From positions 620,001 through 684,000 of the forward strand of contig NZ_CABPSF010000002.1 in NCBI RefSeq assembly GCF_902459685.1: a DNA stretch of 64,000 nucleotides, written 5' to 3'. Below, piece by piece: positions 1 to 8,603 of this stretch; the first letter of the stretch is position 1; the number at the start of each line of letters is the position of its first letter. The translations under genes and the position numbers were made by a program. The DNA comes from Pandoraea iniqua (lineage in GTDB: Bacteria > Pseudomonadota > Gammaproteobacteria > Burkholderiales > Burkholderiaceae). Under the pieces are notes generated by a model. The model was given only the letters and a program-made list of their open reading frames with translations. It was not told the origin of the DNA and made no database searches.

Positions 1-57
1 TCCGTGCTGGCCTGAGTTTTACAACACGACAGGGGCCCAGACCCCGAGACAATAACC

Positions 58-1188
58 ATGCATATTGGCATTCCGAAGGAGACGGTCGGCGGCGAATCCC
101 GCGTCGCGGCCACACCGGAAACGGTGAAGAAGCTGGTGGGCGCAGGGCATCGCGTCACCGTAGAGCGAGGTGCAGGCGATTCGGCCAGCGTCCCCGATGC
201 GGCGTATGTCGCTGCGGGTGCTGCGACCGGTAGTGCGGCCGACGCATTCGGCGCGGAACTCGTGCTGAAGGTACGCGCACCGTCGATTGCCGAAGTCGGC
301 CAGATCGCGCGTGGCGCGGCCGTGGTCGGCATGCTCAACCCGTTCGATGCCGAGAACAACGCCCGCATGGCGGCCGCCGGCATCATCGGCTTCGCACTGG
401 AAGCTGCGCCGCGTACCACGCGTGCGCAAAGCATGGACGTGCTGTCTTCGCAGGCCAACATTGCCGGTTACAAGGCCGTGATGCTTGCCGCCAATTTGTA
501 TCAGCGCTTCATGCCGATGCTGATGACGGCGGCCGGTACGGTCAAAGCTGCGCGCCTCGTTGTGCTGGGCGCTGGCGTTGCCGGCTTGCAGGCCATTGCC
601 ACGGCCAAGCGTCTCGGTGCAGTGATTGAAGCGTCGGACGTCCGTCCGGCGGTTCGCGAGCAGATCGAATCGCTTGGCGCGAAGTTCATCGACGTGCCGT
701 TCGAGACTGACGAAGAACGCGAGATCGCCAAAGGCGTGGGCGGTTATGCACGTCCGATGCCTGCGGCTTGGCTCGCCCGCCAATCGCAGTTGGTGCATAC
801 GCGCCTGACGCAAGCCGACATCGTGATCTCCACCGCGTTGATCCCGGGGCGTGCTGCGCCGACGCTGATCGCTGAAGACACCGTCAAAGCCATGAAGCCC
901 GGTTCCGTGATCATCGATCTGGCGGCAGGGCGTGGTGCCAACGGCGGCGGCAATTGCCCGCTGTCGGTGGCCGACGAGATCGTGAAGGTGCACGGCGTGA
1001 CGATTGCCGGGTACACGAACCTCGCAGGCATGGTCGCGGCTGACGCGTCGGCCCTGTATGCGCGCAACGTGCTCGACTTCCTCAAGCTGGTGATCGACAA
1101 GGAAAACAAGCTCGTCATCGATACCAACGACGACATCGTTGCCGCGTGCCTGATGTGCCGCGACGGCCAAGTCCTGCGCGCCGCTTAA
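58..1188 (+). CDS. pntAA: NAD(P) transhydrogenase, alpha subunit part 1 (NAD-binding domain I)
   Basis: 376 residues, the normal size for a stand-alone domain-I subunit. It binds NAD(H) on the cytoplasmic face of the proton-translocating transhydrogenase that transfers hydride between NADH and NADP+. The N-terminus (GIPKE) matches the alanine dehydrogenase/PntA family, the conserved RAQSMDVLSSQANIAGYKAV stretch follows at about residues 122-141, and a GAGVAG nucleotide-binding loop lies at 171-176. It is the first gene of a three-gene operon, 15 nt ahead of pntAB. In enterobacteria the alpha subunit is one polypeptide; the split into pntAA and pntAB is usual in alpha- and beta-proteobacteria. 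The start codon follows a weak purine-rich site. Identification is firm. Confidence 0.95.
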   Translation: MHIGIPKETVGGESRVAATPETVKKLVGAGHRVTVERGAGDSASVPDAAYVAAGAATGSAADAFGAELVLKVRAPSIAEVGQIARGAAVVGMLNPFDAENNARMAAAGIIGFALEAAPRTTRAQSMDVLSSQANIAGYKAVMLAANLYQRFMPMLMTAAGTVKAARLVVLGAGVAGLQAIATAKRLGAVIEASDVRPAVREQIESLGAKFIDVPFETDEEREIAKGVGGYARPMPAAWLARQSQLVHTRLTQADIVISTALIPGRAAPTLIAEDTVKAMKPGSVIIDLAAGRGANGGGNCPLSVADEIVKVHGVTIAGYTNLAGMVAADASALYARNVLDFLKLVIDKENKLVIDTNDDIVAACLMCRDGQVLRAA

Positions 1189-1203
1189 GGGAGAGACATA
1201 AGA

Positions 1204-1617
1204 ATGGAAATGATCAATCACACGGTGATCAATCTGATCATCTTCGTGCTGGCGGTGTACGTCGGCTATCACGTGGTGTGGAACGTCACACCGGCACTGC
1301 ACACGCCGCTGATGGCGGTCACGAACGCCATTTCGGCCATCGTGATCGTGGGTGCCATGCTCGCGGCTGGCCTGACCGAAGGCGGTCTGGGCAAGACGAT
1401 GGGTGTCGTGGCGGTGGCACTGGCAGCGGTGAACGTATTCGGGGGCTTCCTCGTCACGCAGCGCATGCTCGAGATGTTCAAGAAGAAAGACAAGGCGCCC
1501 GCTAAGGCCGTTACCGCGCAGCGTAGCGGAGCGTCGTCGCAGGCTAATGCGCCGCATGGCGGCGCGTTAAGCGAAGCGGCCGTAGACAATGATTCGGCCG
1601 CAAAGGGAGCCCACTGA
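1204..1617 (+). CDS. pntAB: NAD(P) transhydrogenase, alpha subunit part 2 (membrane)
   Basis: 137 residues. Three to four hydrophobic segments fill residues 5-95 (starting [20 protein letters not shown]), followed by a charged, Lys/Ala/Ser-rich tail of about 40 residues. This is the alpha-subunit part of the proton-conducting membrane domain II; it pairs with the membrane half of PntB. The gene sits between pntAA and pntB with 15 nt upstream, and its stop (1615-1617) is directly followed by the pntB start. The hydrophilic tail is longer than the bare membrane domain needs and looks poorly conserved, so only the first two thirds carry family signal. Confidence 0.92.
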   Translation: MEMINHTVINLIIFVLAVYVGYHVVWNVTPALHTPLMAVTNAISAIVIVGAMLAAGLTEGGLGKTMGVVAVALAAVNVFGGFLVTQRMLEMFKKKDKAPAKAVTAQRSGASSQANAPHGGALSEAAVDNDSAAKGAH

Positions 1618-1618
1618 T

Positions 1619-3058
1619 ATGAGCATGAATCTTGTGACGCTGTTGTATCTGGTCGCGTCGATCTGTTTCATTCAGGCGCTCAAGGGCCTGTCGAATCCGA
1701 GAATGGCACGTCGCGGTAACGCGTTCGGCATGATCGGCATGGCCATCGCGGCCTTCACCACGCTGGCGCTGATCTTCGAACTGCGCAAGCTCTCGAACGG
1801 CAACTACTCGGGCCTCGGCCTGATCCTCGCGGGTCTCGTCGTGGGCGGCGGTATCGGTGCTTACGTTGCTCGCAAAGTCGAGATGACGAAGATGCCGGAA
1901 CTGGTCGCGGCCATGCACTCGTTGATCGGTCTCGCGGCAGTGTGTATCGCCGTTGCCGCTGTCGCGGAACCGGCTGCGTTCGGTATCGTGGCTGCGGGGG
2001 AAGCATTGCCGCCGGGTAACCGCATCGAGCTGTTCATCGGCACGTTCGTCGGCGCGATCACGTTCTCGGGCTCGGTCATCGCGTTCGGCAAGCTCTCGGG
2101 CAAGTACAAGTTCCGTCTGTTCCAAGGCGCACCGGTGGTCTTCAAAGGCCAGCACATGGTGAATCTGGCGCTGGCGATTGCGATGCTGGCCTTCGGTGGT
2201 GCGTTCTTCGTCTCGCAAAGCTGGACGCCGTTCGTCGCCATGACGGCCATCGCCTTCGTGCTGGGCGTGCTGATCATCATCCCGATCGGCGGCGCCGACA
2301 TGCCGGTGGTGGTGTCGATGCTGAACTCGTATTCGGGCTGGGCTGCCGCCGGTATCGGCTTCTCGCTGAACAACCCGATGCTGATCATTGCAGGTTCGCT
2401 GGTGGGTTCGTCGGGTGCGATTCTGTCGTACATCATGTGCAAGGCCATGAATCGCTCGTTCTTCAACGTGATTCTCGGCGGCTTCGGCGCACAGGCAGGT
2501 GCTGCGGCCGCAGGCGGCGAACAGCAGCAACGTCCGGTGAAATCGGGCTCGCCTGACGACGCGGCGTTCCTGATGAGCAACGCGGAATCGATCGTGATCG
2601 TGCCGGGTTACGGCTTGGCGGTCGCACGTGCCCAGCACGCGCTCAAGGAACTGACCGACAAGCTGGTGGAGAAGGGCGTGACCGTGCGTTATGCCATTCA
2701 CCCGGTGGCGGGCCGTATGCCGGGTCACATGAACGTGCTGCTCGCAGAAGCTGAAGTCCCCTACGATCAAGTGCTGGAAATGGACGAGATCAACGGCGAA
2801 TTCGGTCAGACCGACGTGGTGCTCGTGCTCGGCGCGAACGACGTGGTGAACCCGTCGGCAAAGAACGATCCGCAATCGCCGATTGCCGGCATGCCGATTC
2901 TCGAAGCCTACAAGGCCAAGACGATCATCGTGAACAAGCGTTCGATGGCCGCCGGTTACGCCGGGCTGGATAACGAACTGTTCTATCTCGACAAGACGAT
3001 GATGGTGTTCGGCGACGCGAAGAAGGTGGTGGAGGAGATGGTCAAGGCGGCGGCCTGA
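1619..3058 (+). CDS. pntB: NAD(P) transhydrogenase, beta subunit
   Basis: 479 residues from the ATG at 1619, chosen because AGGGAG (1604-1609) lies 9 nt upstream; an in-frame ATG at 1589 would overlap pntAB without a ribosome-binding site. About eight or nine transmembrane segments fill the first 280 residues (domain II). The C-terminal soluble domain III binds NADP(H): VPGYGLAVARAQHALKEL and the later LVLGANDVVNP and AGYAGLDNELF motifs are all present. It completes the transhydrogenase with pntAA and pntAB, making NADPH at the expense of the proton gradient. A hairpin without a T-run lies 18 nt past the stop. Confidence 0.95.
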   Translation: MSMNLVTLLYLVASICFIQALKGLSNPRMARRGNAFGMIGMAIAAFTTLALIFELRKLSNGNYSGLGLILAGLVVGGGIGAYVARKVEMTKMPELVAAMHSLIGLAAVCIAVAAVAEPAAFGIVAAGEALPPGNRIELFIGTFVGAITFSGSVIAFGKLSGKYKFRLFQGAPVVFKGQHMVNLALAIAMLAFGGAFFVSQSWTPFVAMTAIAFVLGVLIIIPIGGADMPVVVSMLNSYSGWAAAGIGFSLNNPMLIIAGSLVGSSGAILSYIMCKAMNRSFFNVILGGFGAQAGAAAAGGEQQQRPVKSGSPDDAAFLMSNAESIVIVPGYGLAVARAQHALKELTDKLVEKGVTVRYAIHPVAGRMPGHMNVLLAEAEVPYDQVLEMDEINGEFGQTDVVLVLGANDVVNPSAKNDPQSPIAGMPILEAYKAKTIIVNKRSMAAGYAGLDNELFYLDKTMMVFGDAKKVVEEMVKAAA

Positions 3059-3075
3059 CGCAGCAGGGGTCTCGG

Positions 3076-3100
3076 GGCGCGCCGGCTTCAACGGCGCGCC
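3076..3100. terminator. Hairpin after pntB
   Basis: Perfect 9-bp inverted repeat GGCGCGCCG / CGGCGCGCC (3076-3084 and 3092-3100) with a 7-nt loop. It begins 18 nt after the pntB stop. No T-run follows, so it is either a Rho-assisted terminator, an mRNA-stabilising hairpin or an attenuator before the LysR gene at 3151. Confidence 0.5.
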
Positions 3101-3150
3101 AGCGCCACTGCGGTGGCTGGTTTGCTTACTTACTGGCAGGGCACTAGCAC

Positions 3151-4143
3151 ATGAACGTATCGCTGAGACAACTCAAGGTCTTCATGGTCGTGGCGCGCAG
3201 CAAGAACTTTAGCCGCGCGGGCGCCGAGATCGGCCTGACACAACCGGCCATCAGCCGTTGCATCAACGAACTGGAAGCCCAACTGGGCCTGCGGCTCGTG
3301 GATCGCACCACGCGAGAAGTTTCGCTGACCGACGCCGGTGTGACGCTCGCGGGCAGTCTCGATCGCGTGCTCGACGAACTGGAAATCGCACTGCTGCAAA
3401 CGCACGGTGCCGAAGCCCGCACCACGGGCAGGGTCCGTGTCGGCGCCGCCCCGACGATCTCCGCAACGCTCATGCCGCGTGTGCTGCTCGCCTCGCAGGC
3501 AACCTATCCGGACATCGCGCTCGCACTCGTCGACCAGATGCAACGCGCCGTGCTCGACAGCGTGCGCGCGGGCGATGTGGACTTCGGCATTGTCGTCGCC
3601 CCGCAAGGCGCTGACGATCTCTATACCGAACTGCTCATGAGCGAGCCGTTCTGTCTGGTGTGCCGCACCGATCACCCGCTCGCGACGCAAGCGGCAGTGC
3701 ATTGGTCGGAGTTGTCAGGTGAAAATCTCGTGCTGCTCAATCAGGGCTCGGGCAGCCGCCCGCTGATCGACCGCGCACTGACGACGCAGAAAGTGCAGGG
3801 CACCATCACGCAGGAGCTGGGGCATGTGAGCACCATCTTCCGCATGGTGCAGGAAGGGTTGGGTGTCAGCATCCTGCCGCCGTTTGCGCTGCCGCTGCCG
3901 GAGAATTCGACGCTGGCCGTGCGCCCGCTGCTGCCGGCATTCGAGCGGGCCATCGTGCTCGCACGCCGCAAGAATCGGTCGCTCTCGCCGGTCGCGCAGA
4001 CGACGTGGGAGTTGATCCACCGCGTCGTACGCGAACGCAATGGGCAACTGCGCGGCGACGCGCAGGCGTTCGTGACCGCTGCGACGGCCGCGACGGCTGC
4101 CACTGCCGCGACCGCTGCTGAAGCGGCCGGCGGCAAGGCCTGA
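3151..4143 (+). CDS. LysR-family transcriptional regulator with Ala/Thr repeat tail
   Basis: 330 residues. The N-terminal winged helix-turn-helix (VSLRQLKVFMVVARSKNFSR onward, residues 2-61) is followed by a LysR substrate-binding domain (about 92-300) of the periplasmic-binding-protein fold. The last 25 residues are a low-complexity repeat of Ala-Thr-Ala units, encoded by near-identical GCGACGGCC-type triplet runs at about 4077-4125; this is not part of the LysR fold. The gene stands alone after the pnt operon with no divergent partner, so its target cannot be read from context. It is downstream of pntB in the same direction, but 92 nt and a hairpin separate them. Confidence 0.88.
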   Translation: MNVSLRQLKVFMVVARSKNFSRAGAEIGLTQPAISRCINELEAQLGLRLVDRTTREVSLTDAGVTLAGSLDRVLDELEIALLQTHGAEARTTGRVRVGAAPTISATLMPRVLLASQATYPDIALALVDQMQRAVLDSVRAGDVDFGIVVAPQGADDLYTELLMSEPFCLVCRTDHPLATQAAVHWSELSGENLVLLNQGSGSRPLIDRALTTQKVQGTITQELGHVSTIFRMVQEGLGVSILPPFALPLPENSTLAVRPLLPAFERAIVLARRKNRSLSPVAQTTWELIHRVVRERNGQLRGDAQAFVTAATAATAATAATAAEAAGGKA

Positions 4144-4157
4144 AAATCTCACTTGTC

Positions 4158-4180
4158 GTGGCGCGTGCTCCACGCGCCAC
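4158..4180. terminator. Hairpin between convergent LysR genes
   Basis: Perfect 10-bp stem GTGGCGCGTG / CACGCGCCAC (4158-4167, 4171-4180) with a 3-nt loop, 14 nt past the stop of the upstream LysR gene. No T-run follows. It sits between two convergent genes and probably ends transcription from the left. Confidence 0.5.
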
Positions 4181-4262
4181 TTCCGCTGAAAGTTAGCGGA
4201 CACTTCGATGACGCTGGTGGCGTCAGGCTGACCGCGGCCGCGCATTCCACCCGCATTCCTAA

Positions 4263-5213
4263 TTAAATCAACGATTTGCCATCGCTTTGTGCGGGGTTGT
4301 CCACAGGCTTGTGAACAAAATCTGTGGATAAGCTTCGTGCTTCGAGCGCTGCGCGAACGTGCCGCACAAACGCTTGTGCGAGTTGCGACGGCGGGTGATG
4401 AAGTGAGGTCACGGCCGAGAACGTCGACAGGACCTGCGGAGCAAACGGTCTGACTTCGACACGCTGCGTCGCGAACGACGCGGTGATGCCGTCGATGATC
4501 GAGACGCCCGCGCCATGTTCCACGAGCGTGCACACCGCAGCGGAGAGTTGCGACTCCGCGCTCATGACGCGATCCACACCACGTTCGGCGAACACGCGGT
4601 CGATATCGAGCCTTGCATCCGATTCGGTCGGATACGACACGAACGCTTCGCCACGCAAATCTTCCGGCGTGATGATCTCGCGCGCGGCGAGCGGATGTCC
4701 CTTCGGCAGCACGCAGCGCATCGGTACGCGTAGCAACGGCTGCACCTGCAAGCCCGGATGGGTGAGCGGGTGCGCAACGAAGCCGACATCGCAGCGGCGG
4801 CCCAGCACCATATCGACCACGATGTTCGACGCATGCACGAGCAGGGTGGTGTTGATGCCCGGGTGCTCGCGCAGAAAGTGCGTGAGCGCAATCGGCAGAA
4901 AATCGAGTGCCATCGCGGGGGCACCGGCGATGTGCAGCGAACCGCGCCGCAGCGACTTGATCTGTTCCGCCGTCTGCGCGATGCGTGCCATCCCGGCGAA
5001 TGACCGCTCGACTTCATCGAACAGGACCAGCGCTTCGGGCGTCGGTTGCAGGCGTCCGTTGCTTCGGTCGAAGAGAGCAAACCCGACATCGGCTTCGAGA
5101 TCGTTCAGCAGTCGTGTGACGGCGGGCTGCGAGACGTGCAGCATCTGCGCGGCACGCGTGACCGTCTGGCGCAGGATCACGGCGCGAAAAGCTTCGAGTT
5201 GGCGAATCTTCAT
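4263..5213 (-). CDS. LysR-family regulator of the adjacent dehydrogenase operon
   Basis: 316 residues from the ATG at 5213 (MKIRQLEAFRAVILRQTVTR), which is where LysR proteins normally begin; a longer reading from 5273 adds 20 residues of Pro/Gly-rich sequence without family character. HTH domain at residues 1-60 (RAAQMLHVSQPAVTRLLNDL), effector domain at 90-295. It is transcribed divergently from the HcnABC-like oxidoreductase operon at 5433-8264, the classic arrangement for a LysR activator and its target. Effector is probably the amine or amino-acid substrate of that enzyme (inference). Confidence 0.88.
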   Translation of the reverse strand: MKIRQLEAFRAVILRQTVTRAAQMLHVSQPAVTRLLNDLEADVGFALFDRSNGRLQPTPEALVLFDEVERSFAGMARIAQTAEQIKSLRRGSLHIAGAPAMALDFLPIALTHFLREHPGINTTLLVHASNIVVDMVLGRRCDVGFVAHPLTHPGLQVQPLLRVPMRCVLPKGHPLAAREIITPEDLRGEAFVSYPTESDARLDIDRVFAERGVDRVMSAESQLSAAVCTLVEHGAGVSIIDGITASFATQRVEVRPFAPQVLSTFSAVTSLHHPPSQLAQAFVRHVRAALEARSLSTDFVHKPVDNPAQSDGKSLI

Positions 5214-5432
5214 GATCGGCGGGGGAACGGGGGAGCAGGGGGAGCCGGTGACGTCGCCATAATATACAAACATACCGGTCGCAGAAAATGTGATTTGACG
5301 GACCCGCGCGCGTCAGCGATTCTTGGGTACTCTCAAATAAATCAAGACGCCCGCGCGAAATATCGCAGCAGCGGTAAGCCATAACATCCGGCGTTGCCGG
5401 CTTTGCCTGCATTAGCGGACGTTCCCCCATCG

Positions 5433-6536
5433 ATGCAAAAGACAAGCGAGATTGCCGTCATTGGCGGCGGGCTGGTCGGCATGGCCATCGCGTACGGGCT
5501 GGCCCGGCGTGGCGAGTCGGTCGTCGTGCTCGACGGTGCCGACGATGCGCTGCGCGCCGCGCGTGGCAACTTCGGCCTCGTGTGGGTGCAGGGCAAGGGC
5601 GCGAGTTGCCCGCCGTATGCCCGCTGGTCGTTGCACTCTGCCAATCGCTGGCAAGCGTTCGCCGACGAACTGGAAGCCCGCACGGGTGTGTCGGTCGGCT
5701 TCGAGCGTCCGGGTGGCTTCAACATCGCCGAGACGGCGCAGGAACTGGCGGCCAAGACCGCCGTCATGCAGCAGCTCAAAACCAGCGAGCCTGCGCTGAC
5801 CTACGACGTGCTCGATCACGACGCGCTCGCCGAACGCATCCTCGCGATTGGCGAGCATGTCGCCGGGGCGATCTACTCGCCGCACGATGGTCACGTCAGT
5901 CCGCTCTACACCTTGCGCGCGCTCTTTGCTGCCTTCGCGCAGGCGGGCGGCACCTATGTGCCGAACGCGCGTGTGACGAACATCACGCCGCGTGCCGGTG
6001 CGTTCCGGCTCGACATCGAAGGCGGCCGTACGCTCGATGCAGGACGCGTCGTGCTCGCGGCAGGTCTCGCCAATCGCGATCTCGCCCCGATGGTCGGCTT
6101 GTCGGCACCGGTGCGCCCGATGCGCGGGCAGATTCTCGTGACGGAGCGCGTCGCGCCGTTCCTGTCGAACCCCACGATCTATGTCCGCCAGACCGTCGAG
6201 GGCTCGGTCATGCTGGGCGACTCGGCGGAAGACGTGGGCTTCGACGACGGTGTGACCCCCGATGTCATCGCTGACATTGCGCGCCGCGCCATCTCGCCGT
6301 TTCCGCTGCTACGCAATGTGCGCGTTGTGCGGGCGTGGGGGGCGCTGCGCGTCATGACATCTGACGGCCTGCCGATTTACGAAGCGTCGCGCGACTGTCC
6401 CGGCGCGTTTCTCACGACCTGCCATAGCGGCGTGACGCTGGCCGCTGCGCACTGCGACACGATCGTGCCGTGGATCATGGGCGGCGAGCGTCCTGACCTT
6501 CTGGAGCCATTCCATGCCCAGCGATTCGCTGTTTAA
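5433..6536 (+). CDS. FAD-dependent amine/amino-acid oxidoreductase (DadA/HcnC-like subunit)
   Basis: 367 residues from the ATG at 5433; an in-frame ATG at 5394 would add 13 residues. The N-terminus is a Rossmann FAD-binding loop (EIAVIGGGLVGMAIAYGLAR), and the rest matches the DAO superfamily, ending in TCHSGVTLAAAH near the C-terminus, where the second FAD contact lies. With the two following overlapping genes it forms a heterotrimer of the type seen in hydrogen cyanide synthase (HcnABC), opine oxidases and D-hydroxyproline dehydrogenases; this would be the catalytic beta subunit that oxidises the C-N bond. The substrate cannot be told from sequence alone. Confidence 0.85.
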   Translation: MQKTSEIAVIGGGLVGMAIAYGLARRGESVVVLDGADDALRAARGNFGLVWVQGKGASCPPYARWSLHSANRWQAFADELEARTGVSVGFERPGGFNIAETAQELAAKTAVMQQLKTSEPALTYDVLDHDALAERILAIGEHVAGAIYSPHDGHVSPLYTLRALFAAFAQAGGTYVPNARVTNITPRAGAFRLDIEGGRTLDAGRVVLAAGLANRDLAPMVGLSAPVRPMRGQILVTERVAPFLSNPTIYVRQTVEGSVMLGDSAEDVGFDDGVTPDVIADIARRAISPFPLLRNVRVVRAWGALRVMTSDGLPIYEASRDCPGAFLTTCHSGVTLAAAHCDTIVPWIMGGERPDLLEPFHAQRFAV

Positions 6537-6822
6537 GTCGCTCGCGCGCCGCGATGGCGCGACGGTGCGCATCGTCATCGACGGCACGCCGTACGATGCC
6601 CCGGCCGGTGCCAACGTGGCGGCTGCCATGCTCGCCGCAGGCGACACCGTTTGCCGCACCACGCCCGTGACGGGCGCGCCACGCGCGCCGTATTGCCTGA
6701 TGGGCGTGTGTTTCGACTGTCTGGTGGAAATCGACGGCGTGCCGAATCGGCAAGGCTGCATGACGCCCGTGCGCGACGGCATGCGCGTGCGCCGCATGCA
6801 AGGGGCGAGGGAACTGGCATGA
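6514..6822 (+). CDS. [2Fe-2S] ferredoxin-like small subunit (HcnA-like)
   Basis: 102 residues. A Cys pattern C61-x4-C66-x2-C69-x12-C82 (PYCLMGVCFDCLVE...QGCMTP) binds a plant-type [2Fe-2S] cluster, as in HcnA and the gamma subunits of opine and proline dehydrogenases. Its start lies inside the last 23 nt of the upstream oxidoreductase gene and its stop overlaps the next start (ATGA at 6819-6822), so the three are translationally coupled. It shuttles electrons between the flavin subunits. Confidence 0.88.
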   Translation: MPSDSLFKSLARRDGATVRIVIDGTPYDAPAGANVAAAMLAAGDTVCRTTPVTGAPRAPYCLMGVCFDCLVEIDGVPNRQGCMTPVRDGMRVRRMQGARELA

Positions 6823-8264
6823 CGGTGAAGACGGTTGACCTGCTCGTTGTCGGCGCGGGCCCCGCGGGGCTGGCGGCCGCGCTGGAAGCGAAGCGCCACG
6901 GCCTCACGCCGCTGGTGATCGATGAAAACCCGCTGCCGGGCGGGCAGATCTATCGCAATGTCAGCGCGTCGCCACTGGCTGACCCTGCGTTGCTCGGCGA
7001 AGATTATCTGTACGGCCGCACGCTCGTGCAGGCGTTCGAAGACGCGGATATCGCGTATTGGCCGCGCACGCTGGTATGGCAAATCGGTCAGGATCGGCGT
7101 GTGTTTGCGACCCGCGAAGGCGCGGGCACGTGGCAGATCGACGCGCAGGCGATTGTGCTGGCGGGCGGCGCGATGGAGCGTCCGTTCCCGATTCCCGGCT
7201 GGACGCTGCCCGGCGTGATGGGCGTGGGGGCCGCGCAAACGCTGCTCAAGTCGGCGGCGCTCGCGCCGCAACACGGTGCCGTGCTCGCGGGTTGCGGGCC
7301 GTTGCTCTACCTGTTCGCGTGGCAGTTATTGCGCGCTGGCGTCCCCGTGCGCGCAATTCTCGATACGACACAACGCTGTGCCCGACGCGATGCTTTACGT
7401 CATCTTGGCGGCGCGTTGCGTGCACCCGGTTATCTCGCCAAAGGCATCAAACTGCTACGCGCGATCCGGGCGGCAGGCGTCGAGCATGTGACGGATGTCG
7501 AAGCCCTGCGCGTGCTCGGCAGCGCGGGCGGCGACCGGGCGGAAGCCATCGAATACCGTGTGGCTGGCGCGGACGGCGCACCGAAGCGCATCGACACGCC
7601 GCTGATCCTGTTGCATCACGGCGTGGTGCCCAACACGCAGATCACGCGCTCGATCGGTTGTGAGCACGTGTGGCACGACGCACAGCTCTGCTGGGTGCCG
7701 CGCACCGATGCGTGGGGTGAGTCGAGCGTGCCGCGCATCTTCGTGGCGGGCGATGGCGGTGGTATTGCCGGGGCGCGCGCCGCGGAACCTTCGGGGCGGC
7801 TGGCTGCCTTGCAGGCGGCGCATGCGCTTGGCCGCATCGACACGTCGCGTAGAGATTCGGCGGCGTTTTCGTTGCGGCGCGATCTCGCTCGTCATACGGC
7901 GATCCGGCCGTTTTTCGATGCGTACTATCGCCCGTCCGATGCCATGCGCCGGCCTGCCGACGACGACACCGTGGTGTGCCGCTGCGAAGAGGTGACGGCA
8001 GGCGACGTGCGGCGCATGGCGGCGCTGGGATGCGTGGGCCCGAACCAGACGAAGTCATTCTCACGCTGCGGGATGGGGCCTTGTCAGGGACGCCTGTGCG
8101 GCCTGACAGTGGCAGAACTGCTCGCACAAGCGCAAGGGCGCGCGGTGGCGGACGTAGGTTATTACCGCATCCGTGCACCACTCAAACCCGTGATGCTTGG
8201 CGATCTGGCCATGGCGGTGCCGGCGCCGACGCAACCCGCCGAGCGGCAGGAATTTCCCCGCTGA
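6819..8264 (+). CDS. FAD/NAD(P)-binding oxidoreductase with C-terminal BFD-like [2Fe-2S] domain (HcnB-like)
   Basis: 481 residues from the ATG at 6819, overlapping the preceding stop; the longer open frame from 6651 is out of place inside that gene. The N-terminus has LLVVGAGPAGLAAALEAKRH, a pyridine-nucleotide-disulfide-oxidoreductase fold. The C-terminus carries a BFD/Fer2 Cys cluster (VVCRCEEV ... CGMGPCQGRLCG), the signature of HcnB/OoxA-type alpha subunits. It accepts electrons from the catalytic subunit and passes them toward the respiratory chain. A strong hairpin with a T6 run follows about 100 nt later. Exact substrate unknown: cyanogenic glycine oxidation, opines and hydroxyproline all remain possible. 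Confidence 0.88.
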   Translation: MTVKTVDLLVVGAGPAGLAAALEAKRHGLTPLVIDENPLPGGQIYRNVSASPLADPALLGEDYLYGRTLVQAFEDADIAYWPRTLVWQIGQDRRVFATREGAGTWQIDAQAIVLAGGAMERPFPIPGWTLPGVMGVGAAQTLLKSAALAPQHGAVLAGCGPLLYLFAWQLLRAGVPVRAILDTTQRCARRDALRHLGGALRAPGYLAKGIKLLRAIRAAGVEHVTDVEALRVLGSAGGDRAEAIEYRVAGADGAPKRIDTPLILLHHGVVPNTQITRSIGCEHVWHDAQLCWVPRTDAWGESSVPRIFVAGDGGGIAGARAAEPSGRLAALQAAHALGRIDTSRRDSAAFSLRRDLARHTAIRPFFDAYYRPSDAMRRPADDDTVVCRCEEVTAGDVRRMAALGCVGPNQTKSFSRCGMGPCQGRLCGLTVAELLAQAQGRAVADVGYYRIRAPLKPVMLGDLAMAVPAPTQPAERQEFPR

Positions 8265-8367
8265 TCATCGGGCGCGTATTCGTTGCATGCAGCATTGAAT
8301 CCGCGCGACACCGGCACAGCATCCGCACTGAACCCGCACTGAACTCGCACTGATCTATTTCCCCTGT

Positions 8368-8418
8368 CTGGCTGCCGCCCGCGTACTTGACCGGCGCGTC
8401 GCGGCGGCCAGCTTTTTT
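8368..8418 (+). terminator. Rho-independent terminator of the dehydrogenase operon
   Basis: Imperfect stem CTGGC-t-GCCGC (from 8368) against GCGGC-c-GCCAG (to 8411), closed by a loop of about 20 nt and followed by T6 (8413-8418). It lies in the 339-nt gap between the oxidoreductase operon (ends 8264) and the MFS gene (8604). The rest of that gap holds no ORF I would trust. A TAGAAT hexamer at 8491-8496 could be a -10 element for the MFS gene. Confidence 0.55.
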
Positions 8419-8603
8419 CCGTGCAACGTCGATGCTTCGGACGCCGTGGCATTGCCGGGGCGGTTCACTGCAATGTCATCGAGGTTGCGCTAGAATTCCT
8501 TTTATTCGCAGGTCGCGCAACCCGCCGACGGCCTGACGATCTCTCTTCTCGTCATGACATGGCAGGCAACTGCGCCGTGTCCCCCCCAAGTTTCAAGACT
8601 CCC

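Noticed and set aside
19-1557. A 512-codon antisense frame over pntAA/pntAB
   Set aside because: Shadow of real transhydrogenase genes; Arg/His-rich translation without family character.
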